A DNA stretch of 36,900 nucleotides, from positions 1 through 36,900 of IMG/VR virus record IMGVR_UViG_3300046543_001038. The stretch is one strand, 5' to 3'. Every line of letters starts with the position of its first letter. Within the stretch, counting starts at the first letter, position 1. Positions 15,424 through 23,613 of this stretch are shown here, piece after piece. Under the pieces are notes generated by a model. That model did not search any database, had not been told where the DNA came from, and saw only the letters and a program-made list of their open reading frames with translations. The DNA is from a virus. Both the position numbers and the translations under genes were made by a program.

Positions 15424-15435
15424 ATCGATTTATGA
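15418..15435. repeat. 18-bp palindrome, copy 4
   Basis: Identical TCATAAATCGATTTATGA. It overlaps the end of the 120-aa gene. It runs into GAGGTGAG, which is the ribosome-binding site of the GTG at 15445. The right flank GGTGAG is shared with copy 6 only. Confidence 0.9.
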
Positions 15436-15444
15436 GGTGAGTAC

Positions 15445-16296
15445 GTGACCGAGCCCCTAGTCCCCCCGCGGGTAGTCCCGCTCGACGCGCAGGGGGACGG
15501 GAGCACCTCCCTCTGGGGCGGGCTCTTTCTGCCGATGGGGCAGGGCCCGGTCGGCGTCGCGCCCCTCCCGGACTGGGCCCCGCACGGGGAGCTGCTCCGG
15601 GACGCGGACCCGGCGCGCTTCTACGCGATCGACTTCCTCGTCTGGACCCTCTGCTTCAATTTCTCGCAGCGGCTCGCGGTCGCAGGGAAGTCGGTGGCGC
15701 GCCCGATCCCTCAGGCGGTGAAGTCCGTCGGGCTCGTCGACCCCGTGCCGTTTATGGTCGAGGAGTCGTCGCAGTTCGACTACCCCCTCCTCTGCGTCTA
15801 CCGCCGCCGGAGTACCCCGGGGCAGGTGACGGTCAACTACCCGTTCCGCACCTCCCGCTGGGAGATCCGCTACGTCCTCCCCTCCCTCGGCTTCGATGCG
15901 GCCTCCCGCCTCACCCCGATATTCGAGGCGGTCGAGGCGTCCATCGAGGACATGGTCTGGAAGGGCTACCACCCGCAGTACGCGCCCCCGGGCGGCACGG
16001 TCGGCCAGCTCGTCTTCCAGAAGGCGGGGATGATGGAGGTCGAGACGATGGACTCCGCCTGGGAGTACGTCGACACGGACGGCGGGGGGATCGTCCACGC
16101 GATGCTGAAGCTCGAGTGGGACGTGAAGGTCCGCAAGATGGACGTCCTCACCCCTCCCGGCGCCACCACGGTGCGCGGCGCGCCCGTGCCCTTCTCCGGC
16201 GCCGACGCGACGATCTCGATCGCGGCGGAGGGCGGCGACCCCTCCCCCGTCCCGATCGTGACCCTGAAGACCGACGGCCCCGCCTCCGGCACCTGA
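15445..16296 (+). CDS. Putative tail terminator / head-tail joining protein, 283 aa
   Basis: The gene lies between the connector genes and the sheath, where tail terminator proteins are found. The central part has FDYPLLCVYRRRS, then YPFRTSRWEIRYVLPSLG and LTPIFEAVEASIEDMVWKG. A 'reported units, R.ei.v..' strand pattern followed by a long helix is consistent with tail terminators, but similarity is weak. The C-terminal 60 residues (GAPVPFSGADATIS onward) look like an added beta segment. GTG start with GAGGTGAG upstream, directly after palindrome copy 4; it is the first gene of the sheath-tube block. Confidence 0.55.
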   Translation: MTEPLVPPRVVPLDAQGDGSTSLWGGLFLPMGQGPVGVAPLPDWAPHGELLRDADPARFYAIDFLVWTLCFNFSQRLAVAGKSVARPIPQAVKSVGLVDPVPFMVEESSQFDYPLLCVYRRRSTPGQVTVNYPFRTSRWEIRYVLPSLGFDAASRLTPIFEAVEASIEDMVWKGYHPQYAPPGGTVGQLVFQKAGMMEVETMDSAWEYVDTDGGGIVHAMLKLEWDVKVRKMDVLTPPGATTVRGAPVPFSGADATISIAAEGGDPSPVPIVTLKTDGPASGT

Positions 16297-16334
16297 CCTA
16301 CCCGAACCCAACCCCGAAGAAGGACGAGAACCAG

Positions 16335-16859
16335 ATGGGCCGCAACGTTCACGCGAAGATGCGCGAGGCAGCCGCGGAGGCGTCGACGACGCTCAAGGTC
16401 CTCTACCGCCACGGGCTCGTGACGAACTTCGAGGCGATGAAGGCGGGCATCCGCAAGTTCGTCGGCGTCTCGATGTGCCACGACCGGGACGAGAAGGGCG
16501 ACCCCTGCGGCGACCACGGGAGCTTCCTCACCACGGACCTCCCCGAGGAGCTGCCGCAGACGAAGGAGTACCTGATGGCCATCTGCGAGGGCCACCTCGC
16601 CGCGATGGACGAGCCCACCGCGCGCCGGGCCGCCGCCTACGGCAAGTGCGAGTGGTCCACCCTGATGGCGACCGCCGAGGAGCTGAAGCTCGCGGCGGAC
16701 ACGCGGTCGGCGATCGACAAGGCTGACGCGGAGCTGGTCCGCAAGGCGAAGGTCAGCCTCTCCCCCGCCAACCCGGTGAAGGACCCCTCGAAGGACCTCC
16801 TCCCGAAGGTGGTCGCTCCCGATCCCGCGCTCCCCTCTTCGACCCTGAAGACCGCCTAG
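16335..16859 (+). CDS. Hypothetical protein, 174 aa, possible zinc binder
   Basis: The N-terminal half is helical (MREAAAEASTTLKVLYRHG). It is followed by a Cys/His-rich segment, MCHDRDEKGDPCGDHG, and later ICEGH, which together could hold a zinc ion. The C-terminal 40 residues are Pro/Lys/Ser-rich. It precedes the sheath gene by 48 nt. An AAGGA sequence stands before its ATG. No family is recognised; a tail-assembly role is only a positional guess. Confidence 0.6.
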   Translation: MGRNVHAKMREAAAEASTTLKVLYRHGLVTNFEAMKAGIRKFVGVSMCHDRDEKGDPCGDHGSFLTTDLPEELPQTKEYLMAICEGHLAAMDEPTARRAAAYGKCEWSTLMATAEELKLAADTRSAIDKADAELVRKAKVSLSPANPVKDPSKDLLPKVVAPDPALPSSTLKTA

Positions 16860-16907
16860 GTCTCCCCCCGCGCTCCCTAGCCCCCCGCCCACCGGAGAAA
16901 GACGACG

Positions 16908-18470
16908 ATGCCTGGTTCGATCAACCTGCAGGGGATCGCCCTCAGCAACCCGACGCCGATGTTCGCGCTCGAGATCGATTTCGCGGTCGGTCAGCCGGTC
17001 GGGATCGGCACCGCGCGCCCCATGCTCCTGATGGGGAACATGACGACGGCGGGGACGGCGACCGCGGACACGGTCGTCTACGGACCGGACACCCCGGTGC
17101 AGTGCCAGAACGAGCAGGACGTGATCCTGCTCTTCGGCGCGGGCTCGGAGCTGCACCGCATGTTCCGCCGCGTGGCGAAGATCCAGACGGTCGTCTCGGT
17201 CTACCTCATCGCGGTGACCGCCTCCTCCGGGACGGCGGCGGTGTTCACGATCACGCTCGCGACGGTGCCGACCGCGAACGGCAACTGGCGGATCTTCATC
17301 GACGACGAGTTCGTCGACACGTCCTTCCTCTCCGGCGCGACGCTCGCGAGCATCACGACGCAGGCGGTGACGAACCTCAACACGCGGACCTACTGGGCCG
17401 TCACCGCCGCGCAGGCGACGGTGGGCACCGCGAACGACTCGGTCTCGTTCACCTGCAAGATCAAGGGACCCCGCGGCAACCTGCACCGGGGCATGGCGGC
17501 GCTCTCCTTCCCGGGGGCGACCTCCGGCGCGATGACGACCACGCAGACGACAGACGCGGCGTTCGCGTCTGGCGCAACGGCCGACTCCAACGTGACCGCG
17601 CTCGCGACGATCCTCGCCTCCCGCTACTACTACACGGTCAGCGCGGCGGAGGACGCCACCCAGTTCGGTGCCGTCGCTGCCCAGATGACGACCTCCGCGC
17701 TCCCCATCACGGGGCTGCGGCAGCGCGCGTTCGCGGGCTCCTCGGACACGCTCTCGAACGTCCAGACGGTGGCGACGGGGATCAACAACCCGCGCACGGA
17801 CATCATCTGGCTGCAGACCTCCCCGATCGTGCCCTCGGAGCTGGCCGCCATCGCGGCGAGCGTCTACGCGCAGGGGGAGATGAGCGGATCGACCCCGATC
17901 TGCAACTTCAACTTCTACGGGAACGGGGCGAACGACACGTGGCCGGTCATCGCGCCGCGAATCGCCGCGAACGCCCCGTCCTCGACGAGCGTCACGAGCG
18001 CGCTGAACAACGGCGTGACCCCGATCGGCGTGAACAACAACAAGTCGACGTACCTCGTCAAGGCGATCACCACGCGGTCGCTCAACGGCGCGGTGAACGA
18101 CTACCGGATCCGCGACCACCACAAGGTCACGGTCTGCGACTTCTTCGGCGACGACCTCCTCAACAAGTTCAGCGCGAACTTCCAGAAGAAGAACCTCGCG
18201 GACGACCCGCCCGTCGGATCGACGGCCCCGCCCCCGAGCGGGAACACGGTCTCGCCGAACCGGATCAAGGAGGCGGCGGTCCGCCTCGTCACCGACTACG
18301 GCGAGCTGCCGGCGGGCAACCAGCTCCTCGTGAATACCGCGCAGATCAAGGCGGGGATGATCTGCCAGCGCGAGAAGCCCTACAACAACAACAGGGTAAG
18401 TCTACTTATTCCCCTGCAGACCGTCGACACCCTCGACCAGATCGCGACGCTCGCCGAGCAGGTCGCCTGA
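16908..18470 (+). CDS. Contractile tail sheath protein (520 aa)
   Basis: The start INLQGIALSNPTPMFALEIDF resembles Mu gpL-type sheath starts. The end is also typical: TRSLNGAVNDYRIRDHHKVTVCDFFGDDLLNKFS, then SPNRIKEAAVRLVTDYGE and a final RVSLLIPLQTVD. These C-terminal strands interlock with neighbouring sheath subunits. Length is right for the family. The middle has Ala/Thr-rich insertions that would form the outer domain. Codons 18396-18410 (GTA AGT CTA CTT ATT) are rare for this genome. A near copy of the last codons occurs out of frame 44 bases downstream, a possible recombination scar. The sheath proves a contractile tail. Confidence 0.88.
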   Translation: MPGSINLQGIALSNPTPMFALEIDFAVGQPVGIGTARPMLLMGNMTTAGTATADTVVYGPDTPVQCQNEQDVILLFGAGSELHRMFRRVAKIQTVVSVYLIAVTASSGTAAVFTITLATVPTANGNWRIFIDDEFVDTSFLSGATLASITTQAVTNLNTRTYWAVTAAQATVGTANDSVSFTCKIKGPRGNLHRGMAALSFPGATSGAMTTTQTTDAAFASGATADSNVTALATILASRYYYTVSAAEDATQFGAVAAQMTTSALPITGLRQRAFAGSSDTLSNVQTVATGINNPRTDIIWLQTSPIVPSELAAIAASVYAQGEMSGSTPICNFNFYGNGANDTWPVIAPRIAANAPSSTSVTSALNNGVTPIGVNNNKSTYLVKAITTRSLNGAVNDYRIRDHHKVTVCDFFGDDLLNKFSANFQKKNLADDPPVGSTAPPPSGNTVSPNRIKEAAVRLVTDYGELPAGNQLLVNTAQIKAGMICQREKPYNNNRVSLLIPLQTVDTLDQIATLAEQVA

Positions 18471-18514
18471 AGACTATGTACCGGACCCTTTTCCTCAGCG
18501 AGCAGGTGGCCTGA
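18456..18514 (+). repeat. Imperfect direct repeat at the sheath 3' end
   Basis: GAGCAGGTCGCCTGA (18456-18470, the sheath end) recurs as GAGCAGGTGGCCTGA at 18500-18514, with weaker similarity just upstream of both. Each copy could encode an ending EQVA and a stop. The second copy is not in frame with the sheath. It looks like the relic of an older gene end. Confidence 0.6.
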
Positions 18515-18565
18515 CGGCGGCGCCCTTTTCTCCCTCCTCCCCGCCAAGATAGCTCCCTCCTCCAG

Positions 18566-18595
18566 CGCCCCCCGTCCAAGCGGGGGGCGTTTTTT
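18566..18595 (+). terminator. Rho-independent terminator after the sheath gene
   Basis: A 9-bp GC stem (CGCCCCCCG pairing with CGGGGGGCG) closes a 6-nt loop (TCCAAG) and is followed by six T residues. This is a textbook intrinsic terminator and the only one seen in the window. It lies between sheath and tube, so the tube must be expressed by read-through or from its own promoter, and it may set the sheath-to-tube ratio. Confidence 0.88.
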
Positions 18596-18642
18596 CGTTC
18601 TCCCCCAGATGTCATCGCAGCTCGCAGAAGGAACCGCCGCCC

Positions 18643-19020
18643 ATGTCCGGTAACCTCGTCATCTACACGAACGCCTTTGTCACCCTGAACAACGCGATCC
18701 TCTCTCAGGAGGCGAGCGTCTCGATCCGCCGGACGACGGGCTCGCAGATCGTCGGCACCGTGCCCCTCGGGTACGCGGGGGAGTCCCCCGGCATGTCGAT
18801 GTGCGAGATCGACATCGAGAGCGCAGTCCCGATCGCGGGCTTCGAGTACGACTCGGGCACCGTGATGCAGGGCCTCATCCCCGTCGAGCTGGGCATCGTT
18901 GCCGCGGGCAAGACCGCGAAGGCGAAGGGCTTCATCATCGAGGACGACTTCAAGCACGCGCTCAACCAGGAGGCGAAGCAGTCGATCAGGTTCCGCGGAC
19001 AGTTCCCGGTGTGGGAGTGA
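18643..19020 (+). CDS. Tail tube protein (125 aa)
   Basis: A compact beta-rich protein directly after the sheath, where contractile phages carry the tube gene. Visible strands include LVIYTNAFVTLNNAILSQEASVSIRR, GESPGMSMCEIDIESAVP and the ending HALNQEAKQSIRFRGQF. This follows the usual tube pattern in which an early strand repeats and the end returns to the central barrel. About 125 residues fits. AAGGAA precedes the ATG. The stop overlaps the start of the next gene. Confidence 0.75.
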   Translation: MSGNLVIYTNAFVTLNNAILSQEASVSIRRTTGSQIVGTVPLGYAGESPGMSMCEIDIESAVPIAGFEYDSGTVMQGLIPVELGIVAAGKTAKAKGFIIEDDFKHALNQEAKQSIRFRGQFPVWE

Positions 19021-19412
19021 GCGGGGGGATCCGCTACGCGACGTTCCTCTACGTCGCCGTCGACGGGAGGCTCCAGACGGAGGAGAGTCGGGTCGAGGTC
19101 GTCCACGACTGCAACGAGCCCGTTCGGGTGAAGGTGACCTACGCCTTCATGGACGCGAAGCTCGAGTTCGACCCTCGTGAGGAAGTGCGGGCTCGGTCCG
19201 GCGCCGAGCACAAGGTGAGCATTCACGCGGTCTCAAACCGGACCCGGTGCCCGAGCCAGGACGACTTCGAGTCGGATTCCGTCGGGCTCCTCTCGATCAA
19301 GGCGAAGGTCGTCGCCTGGGGCGCGGTTGGGGACTTCCCCGGGGGCCGCGGGAGCAAGAAGGAGTGGGGGAGCTTCTGGGTCCTCTTCGAGGAGCTGGGA
19401 GTGGAGGTCTGA
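19017..19412 (+). CDS. Hypothetical tail protein, 131 aa
   Basis: The GTG start at 19017 overlaps the tube stop (GTGA). The protein is beta-rich (YATFLYVAVDGRL, PVRVKVTYAFMDAKLEFDP, GLLSIKAKVVAWGAVG) and ends in WGSFWVLFEELGVEV. It could be a second tube-like or tail-completion protein. I recognise no family. It lies between tube and chaperone genes in the same operon. Confidence 0.65.
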   Translation: MSGGIRYATFLYVAVDGRLQTEESRVEVVHDCNEPVRVKVTYAFMDAKLEFDPREEVRARSGAEHKVSIHAVSNRTRCPSQDDFESDSVGLLSIKAKVVAWGAVGDFPGGRGSKKEWGSFWVLFEELGVEV

Positions 19413-19413
19413 G

Positions 19414-20063
19414 ATGAGCAACAAGCACCAGGAGGCGCCGCAGGACGTCGCGCCGAGCCTCCTCTGGGCGATGTACACGAAGGCGCCGAGGGAGTACGAG
19501 CTGGTCGACCTCCCCGTCGGCGAGAAGTTCGCCCTCACGGGGGCACTCCCGCAGCTCGCGATGGTGCCGCTCTCCGCCGAGGAGACGATGCTCTGCCGCG
19601 CGGAGGCGGAGGACTACGCGAAGAAGTGCCTCCTCAAGGCACCTCCGAGGGAGGACGAGCAGAACCTCGCCTTCCGGAGCATCTACGACGACGAGGTCGC
19701 GATCCGGGTCCTCTGGAGGTCCTGCCGCGACCCGAACGACCCGACGCTGCGCAAGAAGGTCTTCCCTGGCCCGAAGCCGATGCGGGAGATGCTCACGCTC
19801 GACCAGATCGGGGTCCTCTCGCACGCCTACGTGCGCATCGAGCGACTGCTCTCCCCGATCCGGTACATCCTGTCGAAGGAGGAGATGGACGGGCTCCTGA
19901 TGCGGCTCCGGGAGGGTGGGCGCGAGTCCGCCCCTTTAGACTATCTGTCATCGGCGCTGCTGAAGGAGCTGCTGATGCATTCGGTGTCGAACCCTCCGCC
20001 GTCACCGACGCCCAGTACCTCGCCTGGTGGGCAGCCCGACTCGAGCGGGAGTCCGGCAAGTGA
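19414..20063 (+). CDS. Tail assembly chaperone, -1 frameshift form (about 216 aa)
   Basis: If ribosomes slip back one base at 19932-19938, the reading frame changes after codon 175 and adds 41 residues before TGA at 20061-20063. The added part (RLSVIGAAEGAADAFGVEPS, then TDAQYLAWWAARLERESG) looks like a real folded helical domain. Its second half has strongly C/G-ending codons like genuine genes of this phage. This fits the lambda G/GT scheme, where the T domain recruits the tail tube subunit. Unlike lambda, the shifted protein is shorter than the unshifted one. Confidence 0.72.
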
Positions 20064-20178
20064 GGAGCGCGTCGAGGGGCTTCCGGAGGAGAGTCCCCCG
20101 GAGACCGCCTCGACGGAGGCCCCCTCTACGAGTGCTCCCGACGAGCCCGAGCTGAGGAAGAAGCTGATCCTCGGCTAG
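19414..20178 (+). CDS. Tail assembly chaperone, unshifted form (254 aa)
   Basis: Placed directly before the tape measure gene, as lambda-type G genes are. The N-terminal 170 residues are mixed, with LVDLPVGEKFALTGAL, LSAEETMLCRAEAEDYAKKCLL and LTLDQIGVLSHAYVRIERL. At codon 174-175 a canonical -1 slippery heptamer appears. Past that point the unshifted frame continues for 79 codons as a Pro/Ser/Thr/Glu-rich tail that looks disordered. The chaperone binds the tape measure protein during tail assembly and is normally absent from the finished virion. It is odd that the unshifted product is the longer one. Confidence 0.78.
   Translation: MSNKHQEAPQDVAPSLLWAMYTKAPREYELVDLPVGEKFALTGALPQLAMVPLSAEETMLCRAEAEDYAKKCLLKAPPREDEQNLAFRSIYDDEVAIRVLWRSCRDPNDPTLRKKVFPGPKPMREMLTLDQIGVLSHAYVRIERLLSPIRYILSKEEMDGLLMRLREGGRESAPLDYLSSALLKELLMHSVSNPPPSPTPSTSPGGQPDSSGSPASEERVEGLPEESPPETASTEAPSTSAPDEPELRKKLILG
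19932..19938 (+). other. Programmed -1 frameshift site CCCTTTA
   Basis: The zero-frame codons are GCC CCT TTA, so the heptamer C CCT TTA fits X-XXY-YYZ exactly. TTA is a rare codon in this GC-rich sequence. GGAGGGTGGG lies at 19911-19920, ending 11 nt upstream; such Shine-Dalgarno-like sequences can stimulate slipping. Position, before the tape measure gene, is the classical one. Confidence 0.78.
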
Positions 20179-20189
20179 TAGTCACTCGC

Positions 20190-20207
20190 TCATAAATCGA
20201 TTTATGA
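20190..20207. repeat. 18-bp palindrome, copy 5
   Basis: Identical TCATAAATCGATTTATGA in the 39-bp gap between the chaperone and the tape measure gene, 10 nt before its ATG. The right flank CCTCCCC resembles those of copies 1 and 2, although here no minus-strand gene is present. Confidence 0.9.
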
Positions 20208-20217
20208 CCTCCCCAGA

Positions 20218-22515
20218 ATGACCAACGCCCCCGTAGTCATCACATTCCAGGTCGAGGGCGTCCAGGCCCTGCGTGGGATCTTCGACTCCGTCGAGGCGCG
20301 GATGATCCAGTTCGACCGGACCACGTCCCGGTCGCAGGGCACTGGCTCGCAGGAGCGTGTCCGGGGCACCCGCCGGGAAGTCGACCAGCGCGAGAAGGAG
20401 TACGAGAAGCTCGTCCGCACCGCCGCGAAGTGGGAGCGCGAGGGCGTCCGGGACGCGGAGCGCGCGGCGCTCGCGAAGGTCAACGCGGAGAAGACCGCGG
20501 CGAAGCAGAAGGAGAAGATCTTCGAGCAGACGACGCACGCGCTCGCCCGCCAGGTGAGCGAGGAGGTCCGCGCCGTCGAGCTGGGGGAGAAGCGCAAGGC
20601 GCGCGCGATCGCGGCTTCTGCGGCCGAGGAGAACGCGATGCGGCGCCGCTACGGGCGCGCGGCGGGTCGCAACGTGCTGCAGGGGCTCGGGGGCATGGCC
20701 TCCGCCGCCACGAGCATGCTCGGGATGGGGCTCGCCGTGGGCGGGGGCTTCGCCATCACGAGTGCGGCGCGCAAGGAGATGGCCTTCGGCAAGGAGGTCG
20801 CGGCCACCTCGAACATGTCCTACATCCCCGGGACGACGACCCGCGAGGAGGTGGCCCCCGAGGTCATCGCCGCGATGGCGAAGAAGACCCAGGGTCTGAC
20901 GAACATCGACAAGGAGGAGGTCGCGCAGGGTATCAAGCGCTACGTCGGGCTCTCCTCCGACTTCCAGGGGCTCTCGAAGCAGACGTCGTCGGGGAAGACC
21001 GGGCTCGAGGAGCTGGCGATCCTCTCCAAGGCGTCCGGAACGGGGCTCACCACGCTGATGGAGGCGGCGGCGAGCATCAAGGTCGCCAACCCGGGCATGA
21101 ACTCGGACTCCCTCATCAGCACGATGAGGTCCACCCTCGGAGCCGGCAAGAAGGGCTCGCTCCCGCTCGACGTGATGGCGCAGTTCGTCGGCGAGGCCCA
21201 GAGCGGGGCCGGATCCTTCACGGGGAGCGAGACGAGCGGGGGGCTCGCGAAGAACCAGGCGAGCCTCATCGGGCTCGTGCAGCTCGCCGGCACGATGACG
21301 GGCGGGAACGCCGCGCGCGCCGCGATGGCGGTGAAGGACTTCAGCGGCGACATCATGCGTGAGGGCATCAAGTCCAAGCTGATGACCGCGAAGGACATCT
21401 ATGAGGGAGGGGACCCCCGCAAGGGTCTCCTCGCGCCGTCGCAGCTCCTCGAGAACGTCTTCAAGAAGACGGAGGGCCGCGCGGACCTCGAGCAGAAGAT
21501 CATGGGCCAGCGGTCTATGCCGTTGATGAGCGCCCTGAACCTCGCCTACAAGCAGGCGGAGGCGGTCCAGAAAGGGTCCGGGATCGAGGCGGTCCACAAC
21601 AGGGTCCAGGAGTTCACGAACGTCTCCTACTCGCCCGCCGACACGATGAAGGAGTTCGCGCAGTCCATGGCGGCTGACGGGGAGCGTATCGACAAGGCGT
21701 TCAATCACATCGAGGAGATCATCGAGGGGCACGTCGCCCCCTTCCTCAAGAAGTTCGCCGACGCGCTCGAGTCGCACCAGGCGGACATCGACGCCTTCCT
21801 CGGCGCGCTCGCGGAGGTGGCGGGCTTCATGGTCAGCCACCCGTGGCAGGCGCTCTTCATGGTCCTAGAAGCCGAGATGGTCAGCTCGATCGTGAAGGCG
21901 GGGATCTCGCAGACGATCAAGGAAGCCTTCGCGGGGAACTTCGCGAAGGGGATAGGGGCCTCCATCCCGCTCGTCACGGGGGCGATCGCAGCCCTCGCAT
22001 TCGCTATCCAGGGGGGGATGGCCGCGATCGACGCGGCCGTGGAGAAGAGCAAGGGGGACGAGAGCAAGAGCGCGGGCCTAGTCGCTCGCGCTGGTTACCT
22101 GTCGGCCAGGGTCTCCGCCGGTCACGCGACAGAGTCCGAGATCAACGAGGCCAAGGGACTCCAGGCCAAGCTGGGGAAGCAGGTCGCGGGAGAGAAGGAG
22201 GGTCTCAACCCCGGCTTCTCGTCCGTCGTCACTAATCCCCGAGCGTTCTTCGCAGCCGCAGGGAAGTCCGTAGGCTCGAATCACCTCGGGTTGGAAGAAG
22301 CGTCGAACCAACTCGTGACGGAGTACAAGCAGCACAAGGCTCTCCTCGAAGAGCTGAACAAGACGCTCCAGGGGCTCGGGGGAACTGTCTCCGGGAAGCG
22401 AGACGTCGCGACGTTCCAGAGGGGAGCCGGACCTCTCCAAGTCAACCACGGCACGCCGGCGCGGAGCGACTCTCAGGCGGACGCCTCCCGCGGGGGACAA
22501 CGAGGCGGAGGGTAA
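20218..22515 (+). CDS. Tape measure protein (765 aa)
   Basis: The gene follows the chaperone and precedes the hub genes. Residues about 45-145 are a long charged coiled coil rich in Lys, Glu, Arg and Ala. Hydrophobic Gly/Ala stretches follow: LGGMASAATSMLGMGLAVGGGF near 155-180 and PLVTGAIAALAFAIQGG near 583-600. These are normal for tape measure proteins, which line the tail tube and set its length. At 765 residues, the tail would be of moderate length. No Shine-Dalgarno precedes the ATG; the leader is CCTCCCCAGA, directly after palindrome copy 5. The C-terminus is Gly/Arg/Ser-rich. Confidence 0.85.
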   Translation: MTNAPVVITFQVEGVQALRGIFDSVEARMIQFDRTTSRSQGTGSQERVRGTRREVDQREKEYEKLVRTAAKWEREGVRDAERAALAKVNAEKTAAKQKEKIFEQTTHALARQVSEEVRAVELGEKRKARAIAASAAEENAMRRRYGRAAGRNVLQGLGGMASAATSMLGMGLAVGGGFAITSAARKEMAFGKEVAATSNMSYIPGTTTREEVAPEVIAAMAKKTQGLTNIDKEEVAQGIKRYVGLSSDFQGLSKQTSSGKTGLEELAILSKASGTGLTTLMEAAASIKVANPGMNSDSLISTMRSTLGAGKKGSLPLDVMAQFVGEAQSGAGSFTGSETSGGLAKNQASLIGLVQLAGTMTGGNAARAAMAVKDFSGDIMREGIKSKLMTAKDIYEGGDPRKGLLAPSQLLENVFKKTEGRADLEQKIMGQRSMPLMSALNLAYKQAEAVQKGSGIEAVHNRVQEFTNVSYSPADTMKEFAQSMAADGERIDKAFNHIEEIIEGHVAPFLKKFADALESHQADIDAFLGALAEVAGFMVSHPWQALFMVLEAEMVSSIVKAGISQTIKEAFAGNFAKGIGASIPLVTGAIAALAFAIQGGMAAIDAAVEKSKGDESKSAGLVARAGYLSARVSAGHATESEINEAKGLQAKLGKQVAGEKEGLNPGFSSVVTNPRAFFAAAGKSVGSNHLGLEEASNQLVTEYKQHKALLEELNKTLQGLGGTVSGKRDVATFQRGAGPLQVNHGTPARSDSQADASRGGQRGGG

Positions 22516-22518
22516 CCG

Positions 22519-23613
22519 ATGTCAAACTTCACCGCCGCGCAGGCGACCCTCACGCTCGGGAACATCATCCAGGAGCAGGCTGCCCAGGCCCTCTTCGGGG
22601 AGCTGCTCCCCTTCATCTGGAAGGACGTCGGTATCCCGTACACCGACGTCAAGGTCACGCTCCGGCAGGACCTCGCGATCCACAAGTTCTCCGACCTCGA
22701 CGGCGCGGACGTGGAGCCCACCGGACGGAGCCCGCTCGAGATCACGGCGAAGGTCCCGTTCCTCAACAACATCGCCCGCGCCCCGAGCGAGACGTGGTCC
22801 TCCGGGGACCTCTACCCGAACCAGTTCCGCAAGTTCTTCGCCGCCTGCATCGACCGAGTGCCGGGGTACCTGCAGCACCCGGAGTTCGGCCCCATCTACT
22901 GCGTGGTCTCGCACTGCGAGATCGACCTGAAGGCTACGACGAGGGACGGGGTCTACGTCGACGTCTCGTGGCTCGAGACCTTCGAGCCGAACGGATCCGT
23001 CTCCCCGAGCATCACGGGGGCCGGGCAGATCAGCGCCGCGTCGCAGGCGGGCGTCGACCTCGACTCCCTCCTCCCGCAGCTTCCCAAGAGCGCGTTCCCG
23101 CAGCTCCCGGACCAGACGACGAGCTTCGCGGACTTCGCCCGGGGCCTGCAGGGGGTAGCCGACCAGCTCTCGCTCCTGCAGTACCAGACGGCTGGGAAGA
23201 TCGACTCCGTCGTCGCGCAGGTGCAGCGCACGCTGAACGCCTTCTCGCAGGCGACGGGGCAGCAGGGGGACGGGAGCAGCCCACAGTCGCTCACGCAGCA
23301 GGACCTCCGCAACCGGGTCAACGCGGCGATCAGCGTCCAGAGCTGGCCCACGCGCGACGCCTGCGACCGCTACATCGCGTCGCTCAGCACGATCAAGCAG
23401 GACCTCCTCGCGAGCGGCCGGCAGGTGAGTCTCTACATCCCCGCGGCCGACACGTCGCTCCCGATGATCGCGACGACGCTCCCGGCGAGCATCTCCGACC
23501 TGATGAACCTGAACCCCGCGCTCCTCCAGAAGCTGGTCGTCCCGGCCTACACGTCCGTGCGCTACTACGCGGGGAGGGTGACCTCGCTCACCTCCCAGGG
23601 AGTCGGCTCCTGA
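22519..23613 (+). CDS. DNA circulation / tail baseplate protein, Mu gpN-like (364 aa)
   Basis: The N-terminal 150 residues have the features of the 'DNA circularisation' domain of Mu gpN relatives: FIWKDVGIPYTDVKVTLRQD, then VPFLNNIARAPS, the DLYPNQFRKFFAACID helix, PGYLQHPEFGPIYCVV and VDVSWLETFEP. This is the family's barrel in which a helix is followed by a 'HP.fG' loop. In virions these proteins join tail tube end and baseplate hub. The rest is helical, Gln/Ser-rich. It starts four bases after the tape measure stop. Its end overlaps the proposed start of the hub gene. Confidence 0.78.
   Translation: MSNFTAAQATLTLGNIIQEQAAQALFGELLPFIWKDVGIPYTDVKVTLRQDLAIHKFSDLDGADVEPTGRSPLEITAKVPFLNNIARAPSETWSSGDLYPNQFRKFFAACIDRVPGYLQHPEFGPIYCVVSHCEIDLKATTRDGVYVDVSWLETFEPNGSVSPSITGAGQISAASQAGVDLDSLLPQLPKSAFPQLPDQTTSFADFARGLQGVADQLSLLQYQTAGKIDSVVAQVQRTLNAFSQATGQQGDGSSPQSLTQQDLRNRVNAAISVQSWPTRDACDRYIASLSTIKQDLLASGRQVSLYIPAADTSLPMIATTLPASISDLMNLNPALLQKLVVPAYTSVRYYAGRVTSLTSQGVGS

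Noticed and set aside
15966-18122. Long minus-strand open frame opposite the sheath and the gene before it.
   Set aside because: Composition is Arg/Val/Asp-rich shadow translation; the sheath on the plus strand explains the region.
18394-18416. GTAAGT...CTGCAG resembling eukaryotic splice sites in the sheath gene.
   Set aside because: The frame is intact through it and gives a normal sheath C-terminus; no intron is needed in a phage operon.
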